The translations under genes and the position numbers were made by a program. A stretch of DNA of 64,000 bases. It comes from Chryseobacterium sp. (GTDB lineage Bacteria; Bacteroidota; Bacteroidia; Flavobacteriales; Weeksellaceae). The notes below the pieces were generated by a model that saw nothing but the letters and a program-made list of their open reading frames with translations, ran no database searches and was not told where the DNA came from. The stretch lies in assembly GCA_031277615.1 (NCBI GenBank), contig JAITMC010000037.1:62001-126000 (forward strand), read 5' to 3'. This document shows, one piece after another, positions 56,676 through 64,000 of this stretch; within the stretch, counting starts at the first letter, position 1; every line of letters begins with the position of its first letter.

Positions 56676-56719
56676 AGTTAAACTTTGGCCTCATAGTCTC
56701 TCATCTGTTCGTCTATTAT
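56676..56719. repeat. 44-bp intergenic repeat, copy A
   Basis: Same-orientation repeat of the block at 57283-57326 (three or four mismatches), each lying just past the 3' end of a minus-strand gene; here it touches the SRPBCC stop. About 110 bp away are GAGAGTATTAGAGT-type short repeats (56541-56570) that also recur at 57211-57237. Confidence 0.8.
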
Positions 56720-57186
56720 TTATCCGTCTTCCTGAATATCTCCTGCAAACGGTTATGCGCCATATTGATTCCCTGGGCGAAAGGCATTTTCAGGTGCTGA
56801 TCTCTGAAATCAACGGATTTATAAATGGTCTGGATGGTAATTTTGCTGGTTGTATCGGTTAATTTTTCAAATTCTAAAAACTCGATCTGAACCGGAAAAG
56901 GAGTGTTTTCCATCTGAAAAGTTCTTGTGATCTTCTGATCAGGAACCACTTCATGAATAGTTCCATGGGCACTGAAAACAACTTCTCCCTGCGGATTGGA
57001 TGTTTCAAACCGGTAGCTTCCGTGCGGTTTGTTGTCGAATTTTGTGACTTTGGTTCCCATCCACTGTTCTACGAGTTCCGGTTCTGTATAGGCTTTGAAA
57101 AGCAGTTCTACGGGCAGATCAAATTCCCGGATGATGAAGATTTCCTGTTTTCCGTCTTCTGCGTGGATTTTTGTTTTTAGTTCCAT
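56716..57186 (-). CDS. SRPBCC/AHSA1-domain protein
   Basis: A 156-aa START-like hydrophobic-ligand fold of the activator of Hsp90 ATPase 1-like (AHSA1) family: FIIREFDLPVELLFKAYTEPELVEQW, the GSYRFETSNPQGEVVFSAHGTIHEVVP strand block and KITIQTIYKSVDFRDQH. Bacterial members downstream of ArsR genes are common, and the ligand is unknown. The start at 57186 (MELKTK) is chosen over 57276, which would run through the intergenic repeat. Confidence 0.9.
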   Translation of the reverse strand: MELKTKIHAEDGKQEIFIIREFDLPVELLFKAYTEPELVEQWMGTKVTKFDNKPHGSYRFETSNPQGEVVFSAHGTIHEVVPDQKITRTFQMENTPFPVQIEFLEFEKLTDTTSKITIQTIYKSVDFRDQHLKMPFAQGINMAHNRLQEIFRKTDK

Positions 57187-57282
57187 ATTTTGAGTTAGTT
57201 TTGAGTTAGAGGGTGAGAGAGTATTAGAGTGGGAGCGTTTAAGGTTGGTTGGTATCCTTTCCTTGATGATTGACAATCGATA

Positions 57283-57326
57283 AGTTAAACTTTGGTCTCA
57301 TTGTCTCTCATCTCTTCGTCTATTAT
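57283..57326. repeat. 44-bp intergenic repeat, copy B
   Basis: Companion of the block at 56676-56719. It overlaps the end of the ArsR gene (stop at 57323). The remaining 100 bp to the SRPBCC start share the GAGAGTATTAGAGTG short repeats with the copy A gap. Confidence 0.8.
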
Positions 57327-57658
57327 CTCTTTGTCTTATTTAAGTCTTGGTACGCTTTCATTACACTTTCCAGCTTATTAAATCTGTCGTCCCACATTTT
57401 GCGGAATGGCTCTATAAAGTCGGCAATTTCTTTCATTTTATTGGGATTGAGGTGGTAAGTAATTTCACGGCCGTTCTGTTCAGATCTCAGCAGTTCGCAT
57501 TCTGTAAGAATCTGAAGATGTTTGGAAACGGTAGGTCTTGCGGTATCGAAATTGGAAGCAATAGCCCCTGCTGTCATGGATTGAGCAGCCACCAGCATCA
57601 GTATGGATCTTCTGGTAGGGTCTGCGATCGCCTGGAATACATCTCTTCTTAAATTCAT
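57323..57658 (-). CDS. ArsR-family transcriptional repressor
   Basis: A 111-aa winged-helix repressor. The opening [22 protein letters not shown], the recognition helix [15 protein letters not shown] and the wing [13 protein letters not shown] are textbook ArsR. No metal-binding ELCV/DxC motif is present, so it is probably of the type that controls SRPBCC/DoxX genes rather than arsenic genes. Two palindromes 3 bp upstream of its start are likely operators. It starts the ArsR-SRPBCC-YdeI-DoxX-DUF4256 run. Confidence 0.93.
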   Translation of the reverse strand: MNLRRDVFQAIADPTRRSILMLVAAQSMTAGAIASNFDTARPTVSKHLQILTECELLRSEQNGREITYHLNPNKMKEIADFIEPFRKMWDDRFNKLESVMKAYQDLNKTKR

Positions 57659-57660
57659 TG

Positions 57661-57704
57661 TGTAGTTATTTGACTACAAATATATGTGTAGTTATTTAGC
57701 TACG
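57661..57704. promoter_or_regulatory. Tandem palindromes, likely ArsR operators
   Basis: TGTAGT-N6-ACTACA at 57661-57678 and GTAG-N8-CTAC at 57688-57703 lie 26 bp apart (start to start) just upstream of the ArsR start codon; the central TATTT is also shared. Symmetry and placement fit autorepression. Confidence 0.6.
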
Positions 57705-57782
57705 CAAGTTTTTTGAGAAATTTTCTCGTTTAAGCGACTCTCAATCCACATCGTTTAGTTGTGATACACCTTCGTTCTATAA

Positions 57783-59318
57783 TTAAAAAGAATTTTTTAG
57801 GGCATTTTTACCTCTAGTTGTTATAAAAAATATTTTACTCTTCTCTGATTGTTTTACACCAACTAAGTCATTTGCGATAAAGAAATCTAAATCAGCATTT
57901 ATATTTTTATCAAATAAAGATTCTATTTCGGTTTCAAATATAGGTTCATTTAAAATTTTTTCTAATATAATTTGTTGATTATTTGATAATGTAAATGCTT
58001 CTATCTCATCCATCGGATCATTAACTTCTTCAGGAGTATATGGATGAATGTAAATAACAACAAGAAAGTGAGATCGCTCTTCATCCATTGAAAGTATTGG
58101 TTTAGGAGATCCATTTTCTTCTAATGAATCAACCAGTGTGGGGATTCCAGTAGCAAACTTTTCAGCTAATTGAACTCCTTTTAACCATTCACCTAGTTTA
58201 AGGTTTCTATATTTTCGTGTTGGAGGAATTTTAAATGTGACTAATGCTTTCTCATCAACGGGAGGCATAGGACCTGGGTAACTAATTATTTCAATTCTTC
58301 TATCATCAATTATTTCAGAATTATTTCTAGAAGAAGGGCGCTTATAAATACGAATTTCATTAGGATTTGGATTATCATATCCTCTATGATATAAAGAATT
58401 AACTATGACCTCTTCTAATGCTTGATATGGATAGTTTGTAAATTTTTCTGCTTCCATTTTTGAAGCATCTTTGCGGACAAATTCTTTTATTATATTACTA
58501 CTTAGGTATTCCATAATTTGTCTAATCTGAATATGAATTGGCCCCTGAAATTTCTTTTGTGAATATTTAGTTCCAGCTTCATTTTCAAATTCCACTAAAT
58601 TAGTATAGCATCCTTCAAAATATTTCTCAGGGTTTTGGCTAAACATCATTAATCCTACATTTAATGGCTTAATATTCTCCTTAGTACCTCTCGCAATTTG
58701 TAAATTAATGGCTATATCACTTAATGAAAGCTTTAAAGTTTCATTATAAGACTTAGATTTTGTTTCTTTTAAATAAGCTTGAATTAAGCCTAGATCTAAA
58801 TCATCAATTGATGCTTGATAATTGACTTTATCATCAAAATGCTTACTCATTGACAGTTCTCTCAGCCTAGCTTCAAATTGTGAATTAGCAGGAATTGTAA
58901 GTGATGCAGGCCTTACATAAATTTTTCTTTGAGCTTTTCCTCCAAGTGTACTTGGTGCAGAATATGGTCTTTCTTCACCGGTTGTAACCCAAATTACTAT
59001 TATAAGCTGTTCTTGGAATTCAATAGGTTCTATAGTAGGAAAAATATTAGGATGTATTTTGAAACATAACTCTATAAATTCTTTTTGTATTTTATCTACT
59101 TGATTAGCTTGAAGACCACAAGGAGGTAGAATAGGAGTTCCGTCTTTTTCATCAATCCCAATTATGAGGTAACCACTGCCATATTCATTAACATCGTTTG
59201 CAAAAGCACAAATAGTATGAATAACTTCTTCAGGATTCCATCCTCTTTTAAATTCAATTCTAACAGATTCTACTGCTTTATCATTTATAAGATTTTCTAT
59301 ATTTATTGGTAAAGCCAT
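57783..59318 (-). CDS. AlbA_2/GHKL ATP-binding protein (schlafen-type DNA-binding domain)
   Basis: A 511-aa protein in three parts. The N-terminal AlbA_2 (divergent AAA-4/schlafen-like) domain has ESVRIEFKRGWNPEEVIHTICAFAND and GSGYLIIGIDEKDG. The middle holds a GHKL-type ATPase signature, EEVIVNSLYHRGYDNPN (the Asn of the N box), then IEIISYPGPMPP. The C-terminal 65 residues resemble a winged helix (IILEKILNEPIFETEIESLF). Proteins of this plan are called putative transcriptional regulators and occur in defence islands. It ends a five-gene operon; the upstream stop is 2 bp from this start. Confidence 0.85.
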   Translation of the reverse strand: MALPINIENLINDKAVESVRIEFKRGWNPEEVIHTICAFANDVNEYGSGYLIIGIDEKDGTPILPPCGLQANQVDKIQKEFIELCFKIHPNIFPTIEPIEFQEQLIIVIWVTTGEERPYSAPSTLGGKAQRKIYVRPASLTIPANSQFEARLRELSMSKHFDDKVNYQASIDDLDLGLIQAYLKETKSKSYNETLKLSLSDIAINLQIARGTKENIKPLNVGLMMFSQNPEKYFEGCYTNLVEFENEAGTKYSQKKFQGPIHIQIRQIMEYLSSNIIKEFVRKDASKMEAEKFTNYPYQALEEVIVNSLYHRGYDNPNPNEIRIYKRPSSRNNSEIIDDRRIEIISYPGPMPPVDEKALVTFKIPPTRKYRNLKLGEWLKGVQLAEKFATGIPTLVDSLEENGSPKPILSMDEERSHFLVVIYIHPYTPEEVNDPMDEIEAFTLSNNQQIILEKILNEPIFETEIESLFDKNINADLDFFIANDLVGVKQSEKSKIFFITTRGKNALKNSF

Positions 59319-59320
59319 TG

Positions 59321-60079
59321 TTATTCTATATTTGGGTATTCTCTATAAATTTCATTATCAACCATACATCCACCTTTTGCATGAAAAGGATGTTTTTTAT
59401 CAATTGTTGGATCTTTTTGGTTTGGGTTAAAAATTCTTTTCCCCCATTGTTTAAAAAAGAAAGCAGTATTGTGCTTTTTACAATTATTTCTTATTGATAT
59501 AATCCATTCTTTTTCAAATTTTCTTGCTTTTCCTCCAGATTCTCCCCCAATTAGAACCCAGTCAATATCTGTAAAATCATTATATTTAATATCACCCAAT
59601 AAGGGTTCAAACGATATAAATTTTATTTTAGCAGGTATTTTTTTGAGCATTTCAATCCGTTCAACAAACTCATTGTTTTCAACTGAAACACCTAACCATA
59701 TATTATCTGACCAAAATATATTATCTGACAATTCTTTTACTCGTTCAATTCTTTTAGTAAGTATTTGATAAGTGTGTTGTGGAGTATTATTCATAACCGA
59801 AAAAACCTTTTTTACATATTCTGTTTCTACTTTATCATGAAACAAATCACTCATTGAATTTACAAAGACTATTTGTGGCTTTTTCCATTTCAAAGGATCA
59901 TTTAATCGTTCTGTAGCCAATGTCAATTCAAATCCATTTCTATATTGATTTATTCCTCGTTTATGTTGCATATTTGCCCATCGTTCAGCATAGCAATTTT
60001 TACAACCAGTAGAAACTTTTGTACAGCCAGTAGTCGGATTCCAGGTGATTTCTGTCCACTCAATATTTGACTTGTTCAT
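59321..60079 (-). CDS. Three-Cys radical-SAM-like protein (phage Gp37/Gp68, DUF5131)
   Basis: A 252-aa member of the phage Gp37/Gp68 family. The N-terminus has the three-cysteine motif C19-x6-C26-x2-C29 in NPTTGCTKVSTGCKNCYAE, spaced differently from CxxxCxxC but expected to hold a 4Fe-4S cluster and SAM. Further marks: FVNSMSDLFHD, WLGVSVEN, FEPLLGDI, VLIGGESGGKARKF and the late FFFKQWG. The reaction is unknown. Members of this family are often neighbours of three-Cys-motif partner (TcmP) proteins; here a methyltransferase-like gene ends 5 bp upstream. Confidence 0.85.
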   Translation of the reverse strand: MNKSNIEWTEITWNPTTGCTKVSTGCKNCYAERWANMQHKRGINQYRNGFELTLATERLNDPLKWKKPQIVFVNSMSDLFHDKVETEYVKKVFSVMNNTPQHTYQILTKRIERVKELSDNIFWSDNIWLGVSVENNEFVERIEMLKKIPAKIKFISFEPLLGDIKYNDFTDIDWVLIGGESGGKARKFEKEWIISIRNNCKKHNTAFFFKQWGKRIFNPNQKDPTIDKKHPFHAKGGCMVDNEIYREYPNIE

Positions 60080-60084
60080 ACCTC

Positions 60085-60987
60085 CTAATAATTAGAAAGT
60101 TCGTTAATACAATCTGAAGTGGCTGGTGGCTTAGACACTTTATAATATCGTCTTAGCATTCCATGAAATCGACTACCAAGCCAGGTTTCCTCCACCAGAT
60201 TTAGCCAAAAGGAATTTACTGTTTCATTATGTGCTCTTAAGCCTGCAATCTTAACGGCTTTATCTAGTTCTTTACTCATTTCATCAACTTCTAATGGTAA
60301 AGGATTTTCGCTAATATCCCTATGCATAAGAAGTCTTCTTAAAACGTCTTCTCTTTTGAAGCGCATCGAATGAAATTCGCCATGAGTTATTGATAAATGC
60401 TTAGGTTTTAGCAATATTAATAATGTAGGAAGAATAGGAAGTGTTGATCCACATGTATCCAAATCAATCAAATCAATACGGATCTTGTTGACTTTTAAAT
60501 CAGCAGCAGCATCAATTGCATCACCTATAAAAAAGAAAACTTGTTTTTTATCTTTTTTATACAAATTCCATAAACAATCCTTTGTATCCACTTTCTTAAA
60601 TCCTTTTTCCTCAGCAGTTTTCTCAAATTGTTTGAGCTTTGACTTCATTTTTTCGGATGCGTATACAACATCCGCAACACTAATCCATTCAAAAGTCTGA
60701 TGACCAGCTCCTGCATATGCATCAAAAACTGATTTTGGTTTTGCTTTTTTAGCTATTTGTAGAGTGAAATTTTCTTTATCGCCTCTGTATGATTCTCCAA
60801 AAAGATCATGCTTTATTCGTAGTTTTCTTACTTTACTTCTAATACTTGGTAATGTCCTATCGGGAAACAATTCTTTAAGCAATTTGGCATCAAAAGTTTC
60901 TTTTTTAAGGTAACTCAACAAAATTATCTCTTCTTTCTCTTTCCATGGAATCGGAATTGTGTTAGCTTTTCTACGCTCAAGTTTCAT
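60085..60987 (-). CDS. Myb/SANT-like N-terminal, SAM methyltransferase-like protein
   Basis: A 300-aa protein I cannot place in a named family. Residues 12-62 (IPWKEKEEIILLSYLK ... LPSIRSKVRKLRI) look like a Myb/SANT or HTH DNA-binding domain. A Rossmann methyltransferase core follows: motif I D89-A-Y-A-G-A-G95, acidic E112 in VVYASEK, D156 in FIGDAID, and a motif IV-like DLIDLDTCGS at 172-181. This last motif recalls the D-x-D-P-x-G-S of Trm1-type tRNA guanine methyltransferases but lacks the Pro. The tail (TVNSFWLNLVEETWLGS) is unique. It may be the partner of the three-Cys protein downstream. Confidence 0.6.
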   Translation of the reverse strand: MKLERRKANTIPIPWKEKEEIILLSYLKKETFDAKLLKELFPDRTLPSIRSKVRKLRIKHDLFGESYRGDKENFTLQIAKKAKPKSVFDAYAGAGHQTFEWISVADVVYASEKMKSKLKQFEKTAEEKGFKKVDTKDCLWNLYKKDKKQVFFFIGDAIDAAADLKVNKIRIDLIDLDTCGSTLPILPTLLILLKPKHLSITHGEFHSMRFKREDVLRRLLMHRDISENPLPLEVDEMSKELDKAVKIAGLRAHNETVNSFWLNLVEETWLGSRFHGMLRRYYKVSKPPATSDCINELSNY

Positions 60988-60991
60988 AAAC

Positions 60992-62803
60992 TTACTTTTT
61001 TGCCTTTTCTTTTAAATGATTTCTAAAAGGTTCCATTGGTTCATGTGGTACTGGAGGTGCTACACTATGAACTCTTATCCAATCAGGAGTACCATTAAAA
61101 GGGCTTTGTATCCAAAATTGTCCTTGGCCGAAACTATTTGCAATAAACTCTAAGCCATCATCTAAATATGCATATTTAGCATTTTTTGGATTAATTTTCA
61201 TTACTATTCTAGTAGGACATTGTTCTGGAACAATTTCGTGAAGATCTTTTGGATTTTGAGTACTAAGAATTAAGTTAATGCCGAATTTTCTTCCTTCTCT
61301 AGCCAATTTTTCGAAATTTGATCTTAAACGATCAAAAACACCTGGAGAGCCAAAGCTATTTTCTGTTCGTGGGATAATTTGATGGGCTTCATCAAAGAAA
61401 ACAAATGTATTATTCATACTTTTTTTGTTGTCATAAAGCCACTTTACTAATTGCATTTCCCACATTAATCTTTCATCTAAATTCAAATGATCAAGATACA
61501 ATATTGTAGTACCTTCAAAGGCAAAGGCATCTAAAGGATTTTGATTTGTTTGTAATGCCGTTTGGTCATTATCAAAATACCATTTTAAATTATTTAGTGC
61601 TCTTCTTGCTGCTTCAAAAGTACTACGATAATAGGCCAGTCCATTAGTTGTCAAAGTTATAGTTGTACCTGTATTTCTAGTTAACAACCTATTCAATGCA
61701 AGATCAAGGCGTTCAATTGTTACTTTTTCCTGATTATTATGTAATGTTTCGGCTATGTCATCAAGTAATCCAGGGGCCTGGGGTGATGATATTCTATATA
61801 AATATTCTACATCAGAAGGGTTATTTAAATCTTGTAGCCTTAAACTAATTTCTTTTACTCTAACTCCTCGTTCTGTAGCTAATCTTTTTAGTCTAACAAT
61901 ATCTTCATCCTGTTCCTCTTTTCTTATTTTGGGTATAACAAGTTGAAAAGGTGATAGGTGTGACTTTGCATCTTCGGCAGATTCTCTTTTTTCGGCTACA
62001 ATCTTTTGCCAAGCTAATTTGGGTTGTATAATATTATCTAAATCCCAAAGTAATAATTGCGAAATATCACCTTGAACATCTGTTAATATGATACGATTGT
62101 TTTGATTCTTACCATGCTTTCTTATTTGATACGCTAGGTTTTTAAGTAGTACTGTCTTTCCTGAACCACTTTCACCAACAATAAATACGTGTTTATTATC
62201 TAAATTTTCAATATCCCATTTATAACTAAGAAAGTTACCATTTGTTTCATAAGGTTTATTGCCAAATCCAATCATTCCTAGGTCTAATCCATTTTTACGT
62301 ATATCCAATATTTCTTGTAAAGAAGGGGATGGATCATCATTAACCGGCGTTACATTTGGAAATATTAGTTTACTTTTTGCAGATGGTGGACGTTGGATGG
62401 CCGAAGATATAAAATTCCTTTTTTTTTCTTCTGAATCAGTCATTTCTCTCGTTAATTCCACTCTTATAATCATTGGTTGATGAGTATGAGGTCCATTTAT
62501 CTCTTCAATAGGTAGAGTTGGGTCGAATTTGTCATCAGAGTAATATAATAGGCTTTGCTTTTCAGGATTAAATGGAGAAATAGATTTTAGCCCAACAACA
62601 CGCCCTGCTATCCAAACATCATTCCCTTCTCTCCAATCCTTGATAACAATTGTTGCCCCAAGGGCTAGAAAGGGCATTTTATTAGGTTCGTGAATTATAT
62701 ATTCTGCAAATGCCCCTCTTTCATCTACACTAAAAGGAGAATGAAGATCATGATAGGGGCGGGCATAATATTTTTCACTAGAATTTATTGTTTTATCATC
62801 CAT
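60992..62803 (-). CDS. HerA-like hexameric ATPase
   Basis: A 603-aa P-loop ATPase of the HerA/FtsK type (DUF87). The first 130 residues resemble a HAS barrel (FLALGATIVIKDW, IIRVELTREMT). Walker A is G210-ESGSGK-T217, the post-Walker strand has IILTDVQGD, Walker B is FVFFDEAHQ (D471, E472), and the sensor-like LILSTQNP is at 511-518, with AREGRKFG as the arginine-finger region. HerA works with NurA to unwind and resect DNA ends. The nurA-like gene ends 4 bp upstream, a tight pairing seen in archaea and bacterial defence islands. Confidence 0.92.
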   Translation of the reverse strand: MDDKTINSSEKYYARPYHDLHSPFSVDERGAFAEYIIHEPNKMPFLALGATIVIKDWREGNDVWIAGRVVGLKSISPFNPEKQSLLYYSDDKFDPTLPIEEINGPHTHQPMIIRVELTREMTDSEEKKRNFISSAIQRPPSAKSKLIFPNVTPVNDDPSPSLQEILDIRKNGLDLGMIGFGNKPYETNGNFLSYKWDIENLDNKHVFIVGESGSGKTVLLKNLAYQIRKHGKNQNNRIILTDVQGDISQLLLWDLDNIIQPKLAWQKIVAEKRESAEDAKSHLSPFQLVIPKIRKEEQDEDIVRLKRLATERGVRVKEISLRLQDLNNPSDVEYLYRISSPQAPGLLDDIAETLHNNQEKVTIERLDLALNRLLTRNTGTTITLTTNGLAYYRSTFEAARRALNNLKWYFDNDQTALQTNQNPLDAFAFEGTTILYLDHLNLDERLMWEMQLVKWLYDNKKSMNNTFVFFDEAHQIIPRTENSFGSPGVFDRLRSNFEKLAREGRKFGINLILSTQNPKDLHEIVPEQCPTRIVMKINPKNAKYAYLDDGLEFIANSFGQGQFWIQSPFNGTPDWIRVHSVAPPVPHEPMEPFRNHLKEKAKK

Positions 62804-62807
62804 AATA

Positions 62808-64000
62808 TTATTGCTGTTGTTGTGCTAAGTCAAGCTGTTTTAAGTTTAATGCTGCAAGCGTCTGTTTTTCTAATAATTCTTTTTCATAATTTAACTGACA
62901 AAGATCTCCCACTACAGATTGTATAAATGGCATATTCCCTCCCAATTCATGTTGCCAAGCTACAATAGATAAAGCTTCTTCTACTAATTCTCTTTTTTCA
63001 TCCCACATAAAAAATGGAACCTCCATTCTTATAAAAGATTGTGGATGGATTTTACCTCTATAATAACAGTGAAGAGGTGTTATATCCCTACACAATTCAT
63101 CTTTTGCCTTATCACATACTCCTTTTCTAGCAATAGGAACAGCTTTGATCAAAGAAGTTCTGTGCCCAGGTTGTAGTATACGCTGAAGTAACAATGCATC
63201 TGTACCAATAGAAAGTATTGTGTCTCTTGTTATTTCATCTCCAGGAAAATATATTTCAAGAAGTTCAGGAAATGAGCATAATGTTTCAAGCATTAATTTT
63301 GAATCATTTATACTCTTTGAAACACAAACTAAAATTTGATTTGTCCAAGAAATAATGGGGCGTAGTCCTTCAATAGTGTCATGTATAGAACTACTGGTAG
63401 AAAAAAGAGGTCCATCTTTTATGCATATTGTTTTTTTATCAATCTGTATTTCTTTTAAACATAATAATTCTAGTGCCTGCTGAAACTTCACTGCCCATCC
63501 TAACGCATGTGAGGACGGACTTTTATCACTTTTTGTATGATCATAGCCTACTAAAAATGGTATTTGACTAGCCTTGTCAATATGATCAATAATATTTACC
63601 CCATCTTCTTTTTTTTCGCTTTTAAGCTTACTGTTTGTATATTCTATAAGGTTTTCAGTGAAAATATTTCCATCTACCCATGTTACTGCGCTGGCATCCT
63701 TATGTTTTCTATAAAAATATGGAGGTTCTGTACCATTTGTATATTTAAAATTTACTATAGCAGCTCTAGCCAAAATCAAATGAAAGGAATTCATTCCTAT
63801 TCTTTGATTTGATCCATCAATTCCACAAATGCTTAATCCATCAATTTGATCTTTTTCCGGAAGATTAATATGTTTTGGAAGCATACTATCTTCTATATCA
63901 ATTACAATATTTTTGTGTGTTTGGGGATTATAATTACTATCACGTGCTAATGATTCTCCATTTTCATTTAATCTCTTTGCCTTAATTTCAGCTTCAGACA
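62808..64000 (-). CDS. NurA-like nuclease, 5' end outside the window
   Basis: A NurA-domain 5'-3' nuclease. The active-site CGIDGSNQR carries the metal-binding Asp of the RNaseH-like fold, IKDGPLFS a second, and the C-terminal EEALSIVAWQHELGG ... FIQSVVGDLCQL helices are typical. The Met at 63884 is internal: the frame stays open through 38 more codons (SEAEIKAKRLNENG ... NIVIDIEDS) to the window edge, so the gene starts beyond 64000 and at least 396 residues are coded here. It precedes HerA by 4 bp and is the first gene visible in the operon. Confidence 0.88.
   Translation of the reverse strand, partial: SEAEIKAKRLNENGESLARDSNYNPQTHKNIVIDIEDSMLPKHINLPEKDQIDGLSICGIDGSNQRIGMNSFHLILARAAIVNFKYTNGTEPPYFYRKHKDASAVTWVDGNIFTENLIEYTNSKLKSEKKEDGVNIIDHIDKASQIPFLVGYDHTKSDKSPSSHALGWAVKFQQALELLCLKEIQIDKKTICIKDGPLFSTSSSIHDTIEGLRPIISWTNQILVCVSKSINDSKLMLETLCSFPELLEIYFPGDEITRDTILSIGTDALLLQRILQPGHRTSLIKAVPIARKGVCDKAKDELCRDITPLHCYYRGKIHPQSFIRMEVPFFMWDEKRELVEEALSIVAWQHELGGNMPFIQSVVGDLCQLNYEKELLEKQTLAALNLKQLDLAQQQQ

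Noticed and set aside
57659-57782. Attachment site for the AT-rich block
   Set aside because: No tRNA end, integrase or direct repeat could be identified at this edge; the other end is outside the window.

Overview
The window reads as the chromosome of a Flavobacteriia member of the Bacteroidota, most likely Chryseobacterium or a close relative. The basis is a short (288 aa) primary sigma factor, -7 boxes of the TAnnTTTG type, SusC/SusD and type IX secretion signatures, a Bacteroidota-type (subtype iii) T6SS baseplate cluster, and a subclass B1 metallo-beta-lactamase closely resembling the IND/CGB enzymes of Chryseobacterium indologenes/gleum. No rRNA, tRNA, CRISPR array or complete insertion sequence was seen.

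Layout. 0.2-6.5 kb: translation genes rplT, rpmI, infC and thrS, with an alpha/beta hydrolase and a GT-C type membrane glycosyltransferase sitting between infC and rpmI. 6.8-12.3 kb: an M19 dipeptidase gene broken by one in-frame TGA, an FAD monooxygenase/GNAT/lipoprotein group, the primary sigma factor and an S1/P1 nuclease. 12.7-15.7 kb: tssG-tssN-tssK. 15.8-24.5 kb: metallo-beta-lactamase, DtxR-type regulator with a palindromic site, aldolase, phosphotransferase, lipoprotein, a repeat-filled 725-bp gap, a ClC channel and a TPR-AraC regulator. 25.1-28.6 kb: two small HTH proteins followed by three tandem secreted C1q-like paralogues. 28.7-35.2 kb: a run of oxidoreductases. 35.4-42.5 kb: a frameshifted small gene, rhodanese/TlpA, a small membrane protein, DNA glycosylase, aminopeptidase P, a GNAT and a large conserved protein of unknown function. 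42.5-53.1 kb: an ECF sigma/FecR/SusC/SusD locus coupled to two glycerophosphodiesterases and a LamG/T9SS protein, apparently a phosphodiester scavenging locus. 53.5-57.7 kb: an aldo/keto reductase and an ArsR-SRPBCC-YdeI-DoxX-DUF4256 group, laced with intergenic repeats.

57.8-64.0 kb: a visibly more AT-rich block holding five tightly packed minus-strand genes, in transcription order NurA-like nuclease (cut by the window edge), HerA-like ATPase, a Myb-like/SAM-methyltransferase-like protein, a three-Cys Gp37/Gp68 (DUF5131) radical-SAM-like protein, and an AlbA_2/GHKL ATP-binding protein. This is the best candidate for an undescribed system: a DNA-end-processing pair (HerA-NurA) joined to a possible nucleic-acid modification pair, in the style of a defence island.
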